From Candidatus Aminicenantota bacterium (lineage in GTDB: Bacteria; Acidobacteriota; Aminicenantia; Aminicenantales; Aminicenantaceae): a stretch of DNA of 16,739 nucleotides. The notes under the pieces are model-generated. The model worked only from the letters and a program-made list of their open reading frames with translations, searched no databases and had not been told where the DNA came from. This document shows positions 6,519-14,910 of the stretch, piece by piece; within the stretch, counting starts at the first letter, position 1; every line of letters begins with the position of its first letter. Location of the stretch: the NCBI GenBank assembly GCA_030620655.1, contig JAUXEH010000022.1:1-16739 (forward strand), read 5' to 3'. The translations under genes and the position numbers were made by a program.

Positions 6519-6606
6519 GCGGAAGTGGCGGAACTGGTAGACGCGTAAGCCTCAGGAGTTTATGGCCCAAAAGGCCGTGGGGGTTCGACTCCCCCCTTCC
6601 GCACCA
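6519..6606 (+). tRNA. tRNA-Leu(CAG)
   Basis: The acceptor stem GCGGAAG (6519-6525) pairs with CTTCCGC (6596-6602), followed by discriminator A6603 and an encoded CCA (6604-6606). The D-arm contains GGCGGAACTGGTAGACGC. The anticodon stem TAAGC/GTTTA encloses the loop CTCAGGA, giving anticodon CAG, which reads the leucine codon CUG. A long variable arm (GGCC-loop-GGCC) and a T-arm (GGGGG TTCGACT CCCCC) complete a class II tRNA, as expected for leucine. No T-tract terminator follows, so transcription may continue into the lipoprotein gene. Confidence 0.96.
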
Positions 6607-6645
6607 CCCCAAGACCCCCCAACCCAGACCTGTAGCAGCCCGATT

Positions 6646-6673
6646 TTGTGGTCGGATTGGGGCGTGCTATAAT
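6646..6673 (+). promoter_or_regulatory. extended -10 promoter of the lipoprotein gene
   Basis: A perfect TATAAT (6668-6673) is preceded by TGC, forming an extended -10. TTGTGG (6646-6651) lies 16 bases upstream as a partial -35. The start site would be near 6680, about 42 bases before the ATG at 6722. Confidence 0.65.
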
Positions 6674-6721
6674 GGCGTTACCGGCCATCCGAAAACTTGT
6701 GGATGCTGTCAAGGAGAAGAG

Positions 6722-7678
6722 ATGAGGATTGTCCGGATCGGGTTGGGACTGAGCCTCGTGCTGATGTGTCTCGCCGCCTGCTATTACTACCGGCTGGAGC
6801 AGAAGCTGACCCCAGAGAACAAGGATTGGCTCCAACGGGTGGACTACATCATCACCTCCGAGGAAAGAAAGCTGTTTCTGAACCTTTCCGATGACGAGAA
6901 GGCGTCCTTCAGAGAGGAGTTCTGGCTCGAGCGCGATCCCGATCCTTCGACCGAGGAAAACGAGTTCAGGATGGAATACGATGCCCGGCTGGAAGCGGCG
7001 AACCAGCTTTTCATGGGTGAGGGAAGGCCCGGGTACCGTACCGACCGGGGCCGCATTTACATTCTCTACGGCCCTCCTATGGACCGTACCACCACGCCAC
7101 CGGGAGATTCCGGCAGAACCCGTGAGATCTGGTACTATGGAAATTTCCCTGTGGTTTTTGTGGATGAGTTTTCCACCGGAAGATTTTCCCTGTTCACCTT
7201 TGATCTATCGCCGCTCCGGGACCTGAATATTAAATACATGCACGAACTCGGTCGGACTCCCGGGCAGGCGGAGGCTGCTGCGCCCGGCCAGAAAAGCGGC
7301 CTGGATTTCGCTTGGAAGGTGCGGGTCGAGGCCGTGGGCCCGGAGAGAGTGGAAGGCGAGGTGGAGATCACCGTCCCGCTACTTCATGTCTGGTTCGCGG
7401 TACAGGAGGAAGGGATGGAGACCGTTCTGGACCTGCGTCTGGAGGTCAGGGACCCCGGCGAAGCGGTCATCTGGGAATATGAACAGGCCATCCCGTTGGC
7501 GGTGGAGGAGAGGGCCCTGCAGGAGAACCCGCGTATGAAGCACAGATTGGCCGTCCCGCTGCGCATCGAGGGGCCGAGCCGGCGCTTCCGTCAAGGGACC
7601 TACCGGATCTTTGCCGTGCTGATCAATCGGACCGGTGACGCAAGGGTCCGCAAGGTAAAGACCTTCAAGTTGGATTGA
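6722..7678 (+). CDS. GWxTD-type lipoprotein
   Basis: This 318-residue protein starts with a short signal peptide and lipobox LAAC (residues 17-20), so it should be lipidated at Cys20 and membrane-anchored. Residues about 45-165 match the GWxTD domain pattern: a stretch with FREEFWLERDPDPSTEENE (63-81) leads to GYRTDRGRIYILYGPP (104-119). Here GYRTD (104-108) replaces the canonical GWxTD by Trp-to-Tyr. The second half (about 195-318) is beta-rich and ends in YRIFAVLINRTGD...KTFKLD. The domain is frequent in Bacteroidota and Acidobacteriota-like genomes; its molecular role is not firmly established. The start is ATG 6722 with AAGGAG at 6711-6716. The reading frame stays open upstream through the tRNA, but that extension is not credible. 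Its stop lies 11 bases from the convergent receptor stop. Confidence 0.85.
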   Translation: MRIVRIGLGLSLVLMCLAACYYYRLEQKLTPENKDWLQRVDYIITSEERKLFLNLSDDEKASFREEFWLERDPDPSTEENEFRMEYDARLEAANQLFMGEGRPGYRTDRGRIYILYGPPMDRTTTPPGDSGRTREIWYYGNFPVVFVDEFSTGRFSLFTFDLSPLRDLNIKYMHELGRTPGQAEAAAPGQKSGLDFAWKVRVEAVGPERVEGEVEITVPLLHVWFAVQEEGMETVLDLRLEVRDPGEAVIWEYEQAIPLAVEERALQENPRMKHRLAVPLRIEGPSRRFRQGTYRIFAVLINRTGDARVRKVKTFKLD

Positions 7679-7689
7679 GGCCGTTCGGG

Positions 7690-10600
7690 CTAGAAATAGT
7701 ATCCCAGGGTGAACCGGAATTCCCGAATTCCTTTGAGATTGACTCCCCGCCCGTAAAGAGGATTGAGAAGGCGCTCTCCCTCGGCGGTGTTTTCATCCAC
7801 GGGGTTCCAGAGGCCCCCGTCGTTCAGGTCGTACAGATGGTATCGTGTTCCCAGGGTGTTGAAGACATCCAGAGCGGCGTTGAACCTGCCGATCCCCGTC
7901 CGGAAGTCCTTTTCCAGCCTCAGGTTGAGGTTGCTGTAGGAATCGTATCTGCGGGAACCGTAGGGCTCCGAGTAGACCTGGGTAGGCAGTACAAAGGCGT
8001 TGTTCTCACTGGCCCACTCGGGGGAGGCGGTCACCGTTACGCTCCGTGCCCATATGTATCCCCGGAGATAGGAGTAGTAGAAACTGAGGTAAAAATCATA
8101 GGGGAAATGGTAGGTGCCCATGAGGTTTATGGTCAGGGGGATGTCGAAATCCAGCGGAGAGTCTTGCGTGAGGTTGACGAAATAATTGGGATTATCGGCG
8201 GCGGGGGAGAGAGGGGTGCTGTAAAGCGGCCCCACTCCCAGGTTGCCGGTTGTCTTGCTGTAAACCACCGACCCCATGAGCTGCCAGTTGTGCGTCATCC
8301 TCTTCCGGAACACCAGTTCCAATCCCCTGTACTTGCGTCCCAGTTCCCGGATGTTATTCAAACGGTTGAACAGAAGTGGCGCCGAATTCGAGAGGTAGTA
8401 GAGAGTGAGCAAAGAGTCCTCATATTCATTGACACCGGCCGGGACCACGGTGTCGTAGGGAACCCACCATCCTTCCGTGTCTTTGGCCGTGGTGTACCAT
8501 TCTGTGTCTGTGTCCGGACTGTAGAGGACGTCCTCCAGGATATCCTTTTTTTCTTTATGGATGTAGTTCAACCGGACCGAGAAATCCCTGAGGATCTCGC
8601 TCTCGATTCCTATCATGATCTCATCAATGTAAGGGGCCGTGACGCCATCTGCCACCGTATTTTTCCAGTACTCCGGGCTGTAAATGCGGTAGTCCTCCGG
8701 GAAGGGGAGAAACGAGTCCCCGCTGTCCACCTCCTGATTGGAGTTCGAATCGAACCAGAAGAATTCGTGGGTACGCCCGAAATAGTAGGGGATCAGGGCT
8801 GCGACACTCTGGGCCCTGAGCAGTTCATGGTAACGGGCATAGGAGGCCTTGATCAGCGCCCGTCCGTTTCCTAAGACATCGATGACCATCCCCAGACGGG
8901 GCGATAAGCTGTTCCAGGTTAAGACCTTGTCCCAGGCAGGGAATTCGCTGTTGCTGTAGGGATTGACTTCGGCTATCGGTTTGATGAACGTCTCGCCTAA
9001 CTGGAAGGAGATGGGGTTGGAGCTGAGCGTTTTGAGGCTGTCTCTGATGTCGGCCGTACTTCGGTCGAACCGCAGGCCGAGGTTAAAGCTCACGCGTCCG
9101 CCGATGGTCACCGTGTCCTGGACGAAGAGGCCCAGGCGCTGCAGGTCGAGCCCGGTAAAGAAGCTGCCCTGTGCACCGCTCATAAGCGAAAAAGCCACTT
9201 TCCCGGTGCCCATCTCTTCCCCGGTAGTGGGAGATTGGATGGTTCCGAAATAATAGGGATCACCGTTGGCATAGTAAATGATCAGGTTGTCCGCTTTCCA
9301 GGTGTTCCATTCGCTGGCCGTGCTGTCGTAATCCACACCCAGCTTGAACTTCTGGTTCCCTCCCAGTACGCGGTCGTTGAAGTGGACCAGGGTGGCGCTG
9401 CCCATGAACCGGGTTATCTTCTGTTCGTTGTTGGCGTAGCCGCTGCCCCAGGAATAGCCCGTCTGTTCATCGACATACATGGGTTTGTCGGCGCCGGCCT
9501 CGTTGAGCAGAAGAGTGGAATCTTGGATGATATAGCTGGCCTTCAGGTCGACGAAGGTCTTGCGGTTCATGCTGTAGTTGAGCAAACCCGTGAGCAGCAG
9601 GTTGTTGGAAGGCGAAATTTGCGCTGTGGCCTCTTGCGGAAGCCGGGAGGAGGAGAAATCGGAGTAAGCGGGAGCGGACCTCCGGGCGTAGGAGGCGGTC
9701 CCTATGAACTTGATTTCCGGAGTGAACTTCCCCGTCAAGCGAAGAAAGGCCGACTTGTCGGAATATTTGCCTGCGTAGGGCGAATGTTTGGTGCCCAGCG
9801 GATCTGTCCAGGACGAGAAGGTGGTGTTCCGTTTCTCTGAGGCGTATTTGACATTGGTGTAGAAACGGAGGAGGTCCCCGTAGAGGGTGCCGTACAGGGA
9901 GAGGGACGTGTCCCACAGATACGCACGGTCGGCTGGGCTGGTCAGGTTCCGGTCGACCAGCTCCTGCGACGAATCCAGCCAGCTGATCATGTTTTCGTTG
10001 GTGTGATGTACCAGCAATTCTCCCCTGATGCCCGGACCACCGGAGCGGGTCACGATATTGATGTATCCGGACTCGGTGCTGGGGACCTCCGCTGGGTGCC
10101 CGGTCGTCTCCACCTCGATCTCGTGGGCGATATCATAATTGACTTGGGGAGAGGTGAATGAAGCCAGGGGATCGGCCATGATGAGGCTGTCGGTGATGTA
10201 TATGGCGTCCCTTTCGGAGCCGCCGTTGATGACCGGCGCCTGGGGATATCCCAGGAGATCAGGGAAGATACCGGCCGCGGAACTGATGGCCTCTCGGAGG
10301 TCTCTCTGGAAGGGGATATGGATCAGCATCTCCCGGTCGATGATGGAGGCGGCCTTGGATCCCTGCTCATCGATGGTCGGCACACGGAAGTCCAGGGCGA
10401 CCTCCTCCTCGATGGTGGTCATCTCCATGCGCACGGTGAGAGTGATAGTCCGGCCTGCATGGATGATGATGTCGTCGATCTTGGCGGTCTTGAAGCCGGG
10501 CATCTCCAATGTGAGCTGATAGGTTCCGGGCAGGAGCGGCCGAAACTGGAATATTCCCGTGTCCGAAGTTATAAAGGTCTTCATACCCATGATCTTGTCC

Positions 10601-10761
10601 GACCGCAGGTATATGGATGCGCCCGGGAGAGGCAGCCCCTGCTGGTCGGTGATCTTGCCGCGCACGACTCCGGTGGGTCCTTGCGCCCAGGTGAACGCTG
10701 CCAGGACACAGAGAAGCAGGAGGAAGGATAGGGGCCGTATCAGGTGTGTTTTCAATCGCAT
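7690..10761 (-). CDS. TonB-dependent receptor with carboxypeptidase-regulatory N-terminal domain
   Basis: This 1023-residue outer-membrane transporter has a signal peptide at residues 1-26 (cleavage likely at TWA|Q). A carboxypeptidase-regulatory/Cna-B-like beta-sandwich follows (about 31-113: VVRGKITDQQGLPLPGASIY ... YQLTLEMPGFKTAKI). The plug domain is about 130-240 (INGGSERDAIYITD ... YINIVTRSGG). A long beta-barrel ends in the aromatic C-terminus FTLGYYF, typical of BAM-assembled proteins. No unmistakable TonB box is seen. This architecture is common in Acidobacteriota and Bacteroidota, where such receptors import peptides, glycans or metal complexes; the substrate is not readable from sequence. 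The start is ATG 10759-10761 with GGGAG 11 bases upstream. It is last in a minus-strand gene run, 153 bases after the M14 peptidase. No terminator was found after its stop. Confidence 0.92.
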   Translation of the reverse strand: MRLKTHLIRPLSFLLLLCVLAAFTWAQGPTGVVRGKITDQQGLPLPGASIYLRSDKIMGMKTFITSDTGIFQFRPLLPGTYQLTLEMPGFKTAKIDDIIIHAGRTITLTVRMEMTTIEEEVALDFRVPTIDEQGSKAASIIDREMLIHIPFQRDLREAISSAAGIFPDLLGYPQAPVINGGSERDAIYITDSLIMADPLASFTSPQVNYDIAHEIEVETTGHPAEVPSTESGYINIVTRSGGPGIRGELLVHHTNENMISWLDSSQELVDRNLTSPADRAYLWDTSLSLYGTLYGDLLRFYTNVKYASEKRNTTFSSWTDPLGTKHSPYAGKYSDKSAFLRLTGKFTPEIKFIGTASYARRSAPAYSDFSSSRLPQEATAQISPSNNLLLTGLLNYSMNRKTFVDLKASYIIQDSTLLLNEAGADKPMYVDEQTGYSWGSGYANNEQKITRFMGSATLVHFNDRVLGGNQKFKLGVDYDSTASEWNTWKADNLIIYYANGDPYYFGTIQSPTTGEEMGTGKVAFSLMSGAQGSFFTGLDLQRLGLFVQDTVTIGGRVSFNLGLRFDRSTADIRDSLKTLSSNPISFQLGETFIKPIAEVNPYSNSEFPAWDKVLTWNSLSPRLGMVIDVLGNGRALIKASYARYHELLRAQSVAALIPYYFGRTHEFFWFDSNSNQEVDSGDSFLPFPEDYRIYSPEYWKNTVADGVTAPYIDEIMIGIESEILRDFSVRLNYIHKEKKDILEDVLYSPDTDTEWYTTAKDTEGWWVPYDTVVPAGVNEYEDSLLTLYYLSNSAPLLFNRLNNIRELGRKYRGLELVFRKRMTHNWQLMGSVVYSKTTGNLGVGPLYSTPLSPAADNPNYFVNLTQDSPLDFDIPLTINLMGTYHFPYDFYLSFYYSYLRGYIWARSVTVTASPEWASENNAFVLPTQVYSEPYGSRRYDSYSNLNLRLEKDFRTGIGRFNAALDVFNTLGTRYHLYDLNDGGLWNPVDENTAEGERLLNPLYGRGVNLKGIREFRFTLGYYF

Positions 10762-10914
10762 GCTCAGATGTGCTCCCGGGAGGGAATATTACCAGTTCTA
10801 TATCCTTAATACAAGGTAACGGCCGTTTCCGTTTCATTCTTGTTTTTACGCCTTCTCAGGCTGATATGTAACATGTTATGCGAACTGATCACGGTTGAAG
10901 CGACGGTGTGTGTC
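10762..10914 (-). promoter_or_regulatory. intergenic region with two perfect palindromes, upstream of the receptor gene
   Basis: Two perfect 10-base palindromes lie here: AACGGCCGTT (10818-10827) and TAACATGTTA (10869-10878). Between them GCCT and AGGC form a 4-bp stem with loop GAGA on the minus strand, but no T-tract follows, so it is not a terminator. A weak minus-strand promoter candidate is TTGTAT, 17 bases, TAATAT, close to the receptor start. The palindromes could be repressor or activator sites controlling the receptor separately from the peptidase. This is an inference from symmetry only. Confidence 0.3.
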
Positions 10915-13701
10915 TCACTCTGCTCCGGCTGTCCCGTAGTAGAGGCCGTTAAACAGGAATTTGAAGCTCCCGTGGGGCTGCGCGCGGAAGGTGATCTCCG
11001 GGCCGAACAGGAACAGCTTGCCGCGCCCGACCTGTGCCTCCAGCACCACCTGCCCGTCCTTGAGGTAGTGCGGGCCGTGGGCCAGACCGCTGCGAAGGGG
11101 GGCCTCAGTGTCGAACCAGGCCACCGGTTGAACAACCTTGTTCGGGCTGTCGACCGAAGAGCGGAAAACAGGGCTGCGGTTGAAAAACACATCCAACTCT
11201 TCCGGCAGGCCATGAGCCAGGGGGTGTGTGTTGTCGACACGAACGCGCAGGACAGAGCCGGGCACAAAGTATTTAGTCGAGGAAAGCGGTCTTTCCTTGC
11301 CGTCCTCGCCTTTTTCCATCAGGGCGTTGGTGATCGGCAGGTCCAGATGATAGGCTAGGCTGGTGGAGCTTCCGATGGTGAGGACGGCGCCCCCCTGCTC
11401 CAAAAAGCTTTTCAATTGGGGGATGCTCTTGTCTGCCGTGACGCTGCCCAGCATGTGCCGGTACTCCTCCGGGACGGTCTCGGGGTCGGTGCTGCCGTAG
11501 CGGGAGGGCCGGCTGGGAGCGCCGGGTCGGGCCGCCGGTATTCCGCCGCGCACGAAGATTAGGGCATCGAATTTCTGCCGGAGGTTGCCGGCGTCCAGTT
11601 CTGGTGCGTACACGACCTCGAAATCGAATTCGAATCTCTCCAGCAGCCACCGCACCCAGCCTGAGTCCATGGAGCCTCCATAGCGGTCCCAAAGCCCGAT
11701 CCGGACAGGTTTGAGCTCCAGCGCCTCCACGGGCGGCCGGGCAGCCACGGCCGTGAAGTCCAGCCCGATTTCCTTTGCCAGCGTTTTGATTATCGCTGTG
11801 TTGGAGGGCCCGCCCGGAATGTAGAAGGTGCCTGCCGGGTACTGAGCATTATCGTGGACCGCAGCCTGTTTGAGCCAGAATACTTTCTCTCCTGCCTTCA
11901 GGAGCCGGTTGACCGCGATAAAAGCATCGTTGACCTGATGGCTCAGCAGATACCCCCCGGTGCCGCTGCCCCGAATGGTTCCGGCTTCGGGTTCGAGCAG
12001 GCCTTTGAGCTTCTCGAAGGGCCCGTCAAAGCCGTCCAGGATCCGATCGAAAGCCACGCCCATCTGGAAGGCCAGCGTGTAGCCGGCGCTGTCATAGGGG
12101 GCCCGGAGAGGTCCGCCGGGATAGGGACGGATCTCAGGATACACCTGGGGTTCGAACATGTCGATGACGTGGGGCCGGAAGGCCTGGGCGGTCTTGACCA
12201 CCAGGGAGCCCCGTGGATACTCTTTGCCGGCCACGGTGAAGTCCCGGGTGGCGCGCAGCATGGTTATCCCGTTTTTTATCAGGGTGTTGGCGAACTTGCC
12301 GGCCGTGAGGAAATCCGGCTGGTCTGCGGGCAGGATGTATCCCCGGGGGTCACGGCTGGCGGGGTCGTGGAGCACGTCGTGAAAATACTCGATGGGGTAT
12401 CCCCGGGAACGGCCGCTCCCGGTCGTCGCGGCCTTGTCTTTTTTGATGGCCGCCTGGACCGCTTCGATCCGGCGTGGGTTGATGGTCCAGGTGTCGCGGC
12501 TGCCGCGCTCTATGGAGTTTTTCCCCATGCGGTATATATTGAACAAATAGTTCTCTCTGAGTTTGGCTGCCATGTCCAGGATGGCCCGGTTGGCGGTCTG
12601 GGAGTATTCGATGGACTGGCGGAAGTGCCATGTCTGCGGCTCGATGGGAAAGGGGTAGTCCCCGCTGCGCAGATGCTTCTCGGGAATGAAAGGGATCTCC
12701 ATGGGCGTGGGGTTGCCGATCATCTCGGTCAGGATGCCGATCATGTTGTGAAAATAGGGCGTGCAGCGCAGGCAGCCGTTCCACCAGGTCTGGTATCCGG
12801 CGCCTTCCCGCATGACGGCACCGGGTTTGCCCTCGACAGAGAAGCGGCTGTGCATGGCATTGCCCACTGTCGTGATGCCCAGGACCAGGAGCGGGTCGAA
12901 GTTATAGCTGTGCGGCTCGCGGAAGGGCGGGGCGAAGAGCACCGCTCCCGCCGGACCGGTCTGGTGATGATTGTATACGATCTGGGGGAACCATTCCCGG
13001 TACAGGATGCGTGCGACGACCTCGCTCTCCTTCTGGCTGACCAGCATAAAATCGCGGTTGTTGTCATGGCCGACGTATTTCTGATAGAGGCGGGGCAGTC
13101 CCCGGGTGGAGCGTTTTTTCGGGTCCGGCTCCCGCATGTACCATTCGCTCACCAGGTCCATTCCGTCCGGATTCGTGATCGTCGCCAGGAGGATGACATT
13201 GTCCAGGATGCGCAGGGTCTCCCGGTCGGAGCGGCTGACCATCTGGTAGACCAGCTCGATCTCCTGTTGGGCACCCACCACCTCGGTGGCGTGCAGCCCG
13301 CCGTCGATCCAGACGACAGCCCGTCCTTCCTGCGCCAGGGCCTGGGCTTGCCCATCCGTCAGCCCCTCAGCCAGGGCCAGTTTCCGCGAGATCTCCTGGA
13401 AGCGTCCGAGGTTTTTATGGTTGGCCGGTGAGGTGATGATGGCCAGCACCATGGTCCGGCCCTCTTCCGTGGTCCCGGCCTCCTGCAGGATCATCCGGTC
13501 GGATTCCCGGGCCAGCAGTTCCCAGTACTCTTTCATCCGGGTGTACGTGGCCAGGAAGTAGTCATCTCCGATGTTGTGTCCGAAAAATTCCTTGGGAGCC
13601 GTGATCGTGTCCTGCCCTTGAAGCGGGGGGGCCAGTAGGGAAACCAGCAGAAAATACAGGCAAAGGGCCGACTGCGTCTTGGTTCGATGTGCGAGCCGCA
13701 T
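10915..13701 (-). CDS. secreted M14-family zinc carboxypeptidase with C-terminal amidotransferase-like domain
   Basis: A 928-residue exported peptidase. Residues 1-30 are a signal peptide (hydrophobic core ALCLYFLLVSLLAPPLQG). The M14 catalytic domain (about 45-390) has zinc ligands His137 and Glu140 in GGLHATEV and a third candidate His in YNHHQTGP (245/246). It also has the substrate segments ITNPDG (175-180) and GHDNNRDF (211-218). The middle region is less typical. The C-terminal part (about 665-920) resembles a class I glutamine amidotransferase-like alpha/beta fold (ALIFVRGGIPAARPG, FLEQGGAVLTIGS, HPLAHGLPEELDVFF), without an evident catalytic triad. It probably trims peptides in the periplasm or outside. 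The start is ATG 13699-13701 with GGAGG five bases upstream. The aminotransferase stop is 33 bases upstream, and the TonB receptor lies downstream, suggesting linked peptide use. Confidence 0.88.
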   Translation of the reverse strand: MRLAHRTKTQSALCLYFLLVSLLAPPLQGQDTITAPKEFFGHNIGDDYFLATYTRMKEYWELLARESDRMILQEAGTTEEGRTMVLAIITSPANHKNLGRFQEISRKLALAEGLTDGQAQALAQEGRAVVWIDGGLHATEVVGAQQEIELVYQMVSRSDRETLRILDNVILLATITNPDGMDLVSEWYMREPDPKKRSTRGLPRLYQKYVGHDNNRDFMLVSQKESEVVARILYREWFPQIVYNHHQTGPAGAVLFAPPFREPHSYNFDPLLVLGITTVGNAMHSRFSVEGKPGAVMREGAGYQTWWNGCLRCTPYFHNMIGILTEMIGNPTPMEIPFIPEKHLRSGDYPFPIEPQTWHFRQSIEYSQTANRAILDMAAKLRENYLFNIYRMGKNSIERGSRDTWTINPRRIEAVQAAIKKDKAATTGSGRSRGYPIEYFHDVLHDPASRDPRGYILPADQPDFLTAGKFANTLIKNGITMLRATRDFTVAGKEYPRGSLVVKTAQAFRPHVIDMFEPQVYPEIRPYPGGPLRAPYDSAGYTLAFQMGVAFDRILDGFDGPFEKLKGLLEPEAGTIRGSGTGGYLLSHQVNDAFIAVNRLLKAGEKVFWLKQAAVHDNAQYPAGTFYIPGGPSNTAIIKTLAKEIGLDFTAVAARPPVEALELKPVRIGLWDRYGGSMDSGWVRWLLERFEFDFEVVYAPELDAGNLRQKFDALIFVRGGIPAARPGAPSRPSRYGSTDPETVPEEYRHMLGSVTADKSIPQLKSFLEQGGAVLTIGSSTSLAYHLDLPITNALMEKGEDGKERPLSSTKYFVPGSVLRVRVDNTHPLAHGLPEELDVFFNRSPVFRSSVDSPNKVVQPVAWFDTEAPLRSGLAHGPHYLKDGQVVLEAQVGRGKLFLFGPEITFRAQPHGSFKFLFNGLYYGTAGAE

Positions 13702-13734
13702 ATGTTCCTCCGTCTCTCTGTTTATTTGACCGTA

Positions 13735-14901
13735 TCACAGCGTACGTGTTAATGCCCGGATCTTTTCGACCGCCTCTTTCAGGTTGTCCAGGGAGTTCGT
13801 ATAGGAGATCCGGATGTGACCGGCCCCCTTGCGGCCGAAATGCTCACCGGCTACGGTCGCGACCCCTGCCTTTTCCAGGAGCAGTTGGGCGAGCTCCACC
13901 CCGGAGAGTCCGGTCCCCTCGATCGAGGGGAAGAGGTAAAAGGAGCCCGCCGGCTTTTTGCAGGAAAATCCCGGAAGCCCGTCGACGGCGTCCGCGATGT
14001 AGTCGCGGCGTCTTTTGAATTCCTCCACCATGGCCAGGGATGGTCCCTGGTCTCCCCGCAGTGCGGCTAACCCGCCCCATTGGGCAAATGTGTTCGTGGA
14101 CGTGATCATGTATTGATGGTAGCGCAGGATGGGGTCGATGAGCGCCTGAGGTCCCAGGGCGAACCCCTGCCTCCAGCCCGTCATGGAGTAAAACTTGGAC
14201 AGGCCGTTCAGGATGATCGTGCGCTCACGCAGCCCATCCAGGGACGCCGCGCAGATGTGACGGAATGGCGGGAAGATGATCTTCTCGTAGATCTCGTCGC
14301 TCACCACCACGAGGTCGTGCTCCACCGCCAGCCGGGCCAGCCGCTCGAAGACATCCGGCCCGATTACCCCTCCCGTGGGATTGGAGGGGCTGGCCAGGAT
14401 CAGCATCCGCGTTCGGGGTGTGATCCGGTCCGCGATCTCCTCGGGGTCAGGCTGGAATCCTTCCTCCTCGACCAGGGTGTAGCTGACAGGTTCTGCCAGG
14501 GCGGCAAAGGCGTCCGGGGCGTAATTGACCCAGCGGGGATCCGGGATGAGGACCTGGTCTCCCGGGTCGAGCAGGGCGTTGACGGCCAGGAAAACACCCT
14601 CGGCCACCCCGTTGGTGACCACGATCTCCGTTTCCGGATCGTAGGACAGCCCGGATTCGGTCCGGTATTTATCCGACACCGCCCTGCGCAGCTCTATGAT
14701 GCCCGCGTTGGCCGAGTAGTGGTGCTTGCCCTCCCGGAGGGCCTGTATGGCCGCCTCCACGATGTGGGGTGGAGTATCGAAGTCGGGCCGTCCGATCTCC
14801 AGATGGATGATCTTCCGCCCCTGCGCCTCCAGTTCCCGGGCCCGGTCGAACATGACACGGATCTGCTGCTTGGGGAGGCGTCGGGCTGAGATGGACTGCA
14901 T
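13735..14901 (-). CDS. class I/II PLP-dependent aminotransferase (aspartate aminotransferase family)
   Basis: This cytoplasmic fold-type I aminotransferase moves an amino group between an amino acid and a 2-oxo acid. I prefer ATG 14899-14901 (388 residues), with AGG eight bases upstream. A GTG two codons earlier (14905-14907) would give 390, and the residue numbers here use that longer form. The motifs are complete: SPSNPTGG (173-180, Asn176), VVSDEIYEK (201-209, Asp204 for the pyridine nitrogen and Tyr207), the Schiff-base Lys237 in NGLSKFYSMTGWRQG, and Arg366 in HIRISY for the substrate carboxylate. The length fits the family. Substrate (aspartate, alanine, aromatic or other) cannot be fixed from sequence. 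Its start lies only 9 bases after the methyltransferase stop, so the two are co-transcribed. Confidence 0.92.
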   Translation of the reverse strand: MQSISARRLPKQQIRVMFDRARELEAQGRKIIHLEIGRPDFDTPPHIVEAAIQALREGKHHYSANAGIIELRRAVSDKYRTESGLSYDPETEIVVTNGVAEGVFLAVNALLDPGDQVLIPDPRWVNYAPDAFAALAEPVSYTLVEEEGFQPDPEEIADRITPRTRMLILASPSNPTGGVIGPDVFERLARLAVEHDLVVVSDEIYEKIIFPPFRHICAASLDGLRERTIILNGLSKFYSMTGWRQGFALGPQALIDPILRYHQYMITSTNTFAQWGGLAALRGDQGPSLAMVEEFKRRRDYIADAVDGLPGFSCKKPAGSFYLFPSIEGTGLSGVELAQLLLEKAGVATVAGEHFGRKGAGHIRISYTNSLDNLKEAVEKIRALTRTL

Positions 14902-14910
14902 GGACACTGC

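Noticed and set aside
6371..6721. N-terminal extension of the lipoprotein frame upstream to 6371
   Set aside because: It would read through the tRNA gene and a promoter. The lipobox and AAGGAG point clearly to ATG 6722.
7675..8874. Plus-strand open frame (399 codons) overlapping the lipoprotein stop and the receptor
   Set aside because: It is antisense to the C-terminal barrel of the TonB-dependent receptor, with no ribosome binding site and no domain pattern.
10851..10862. GCCT-GAGA-AGGC hairpin as a terminator of the peptidase gene
   Set aside because: The stem is only 4 bp, and on the minus strand it is followed by GTAAAAAC rather than a T-tract.
11854..13431. Long plus-strand open frame (525 codons) opposite the M14 peptidase
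   Set aside because: It is a shadow of a gene with clear zinc-site motifs, signal peptide and ribosome binding site. The antisense translation is low in complexity and has no recognisable domain. High GC makes long antisense frames common.
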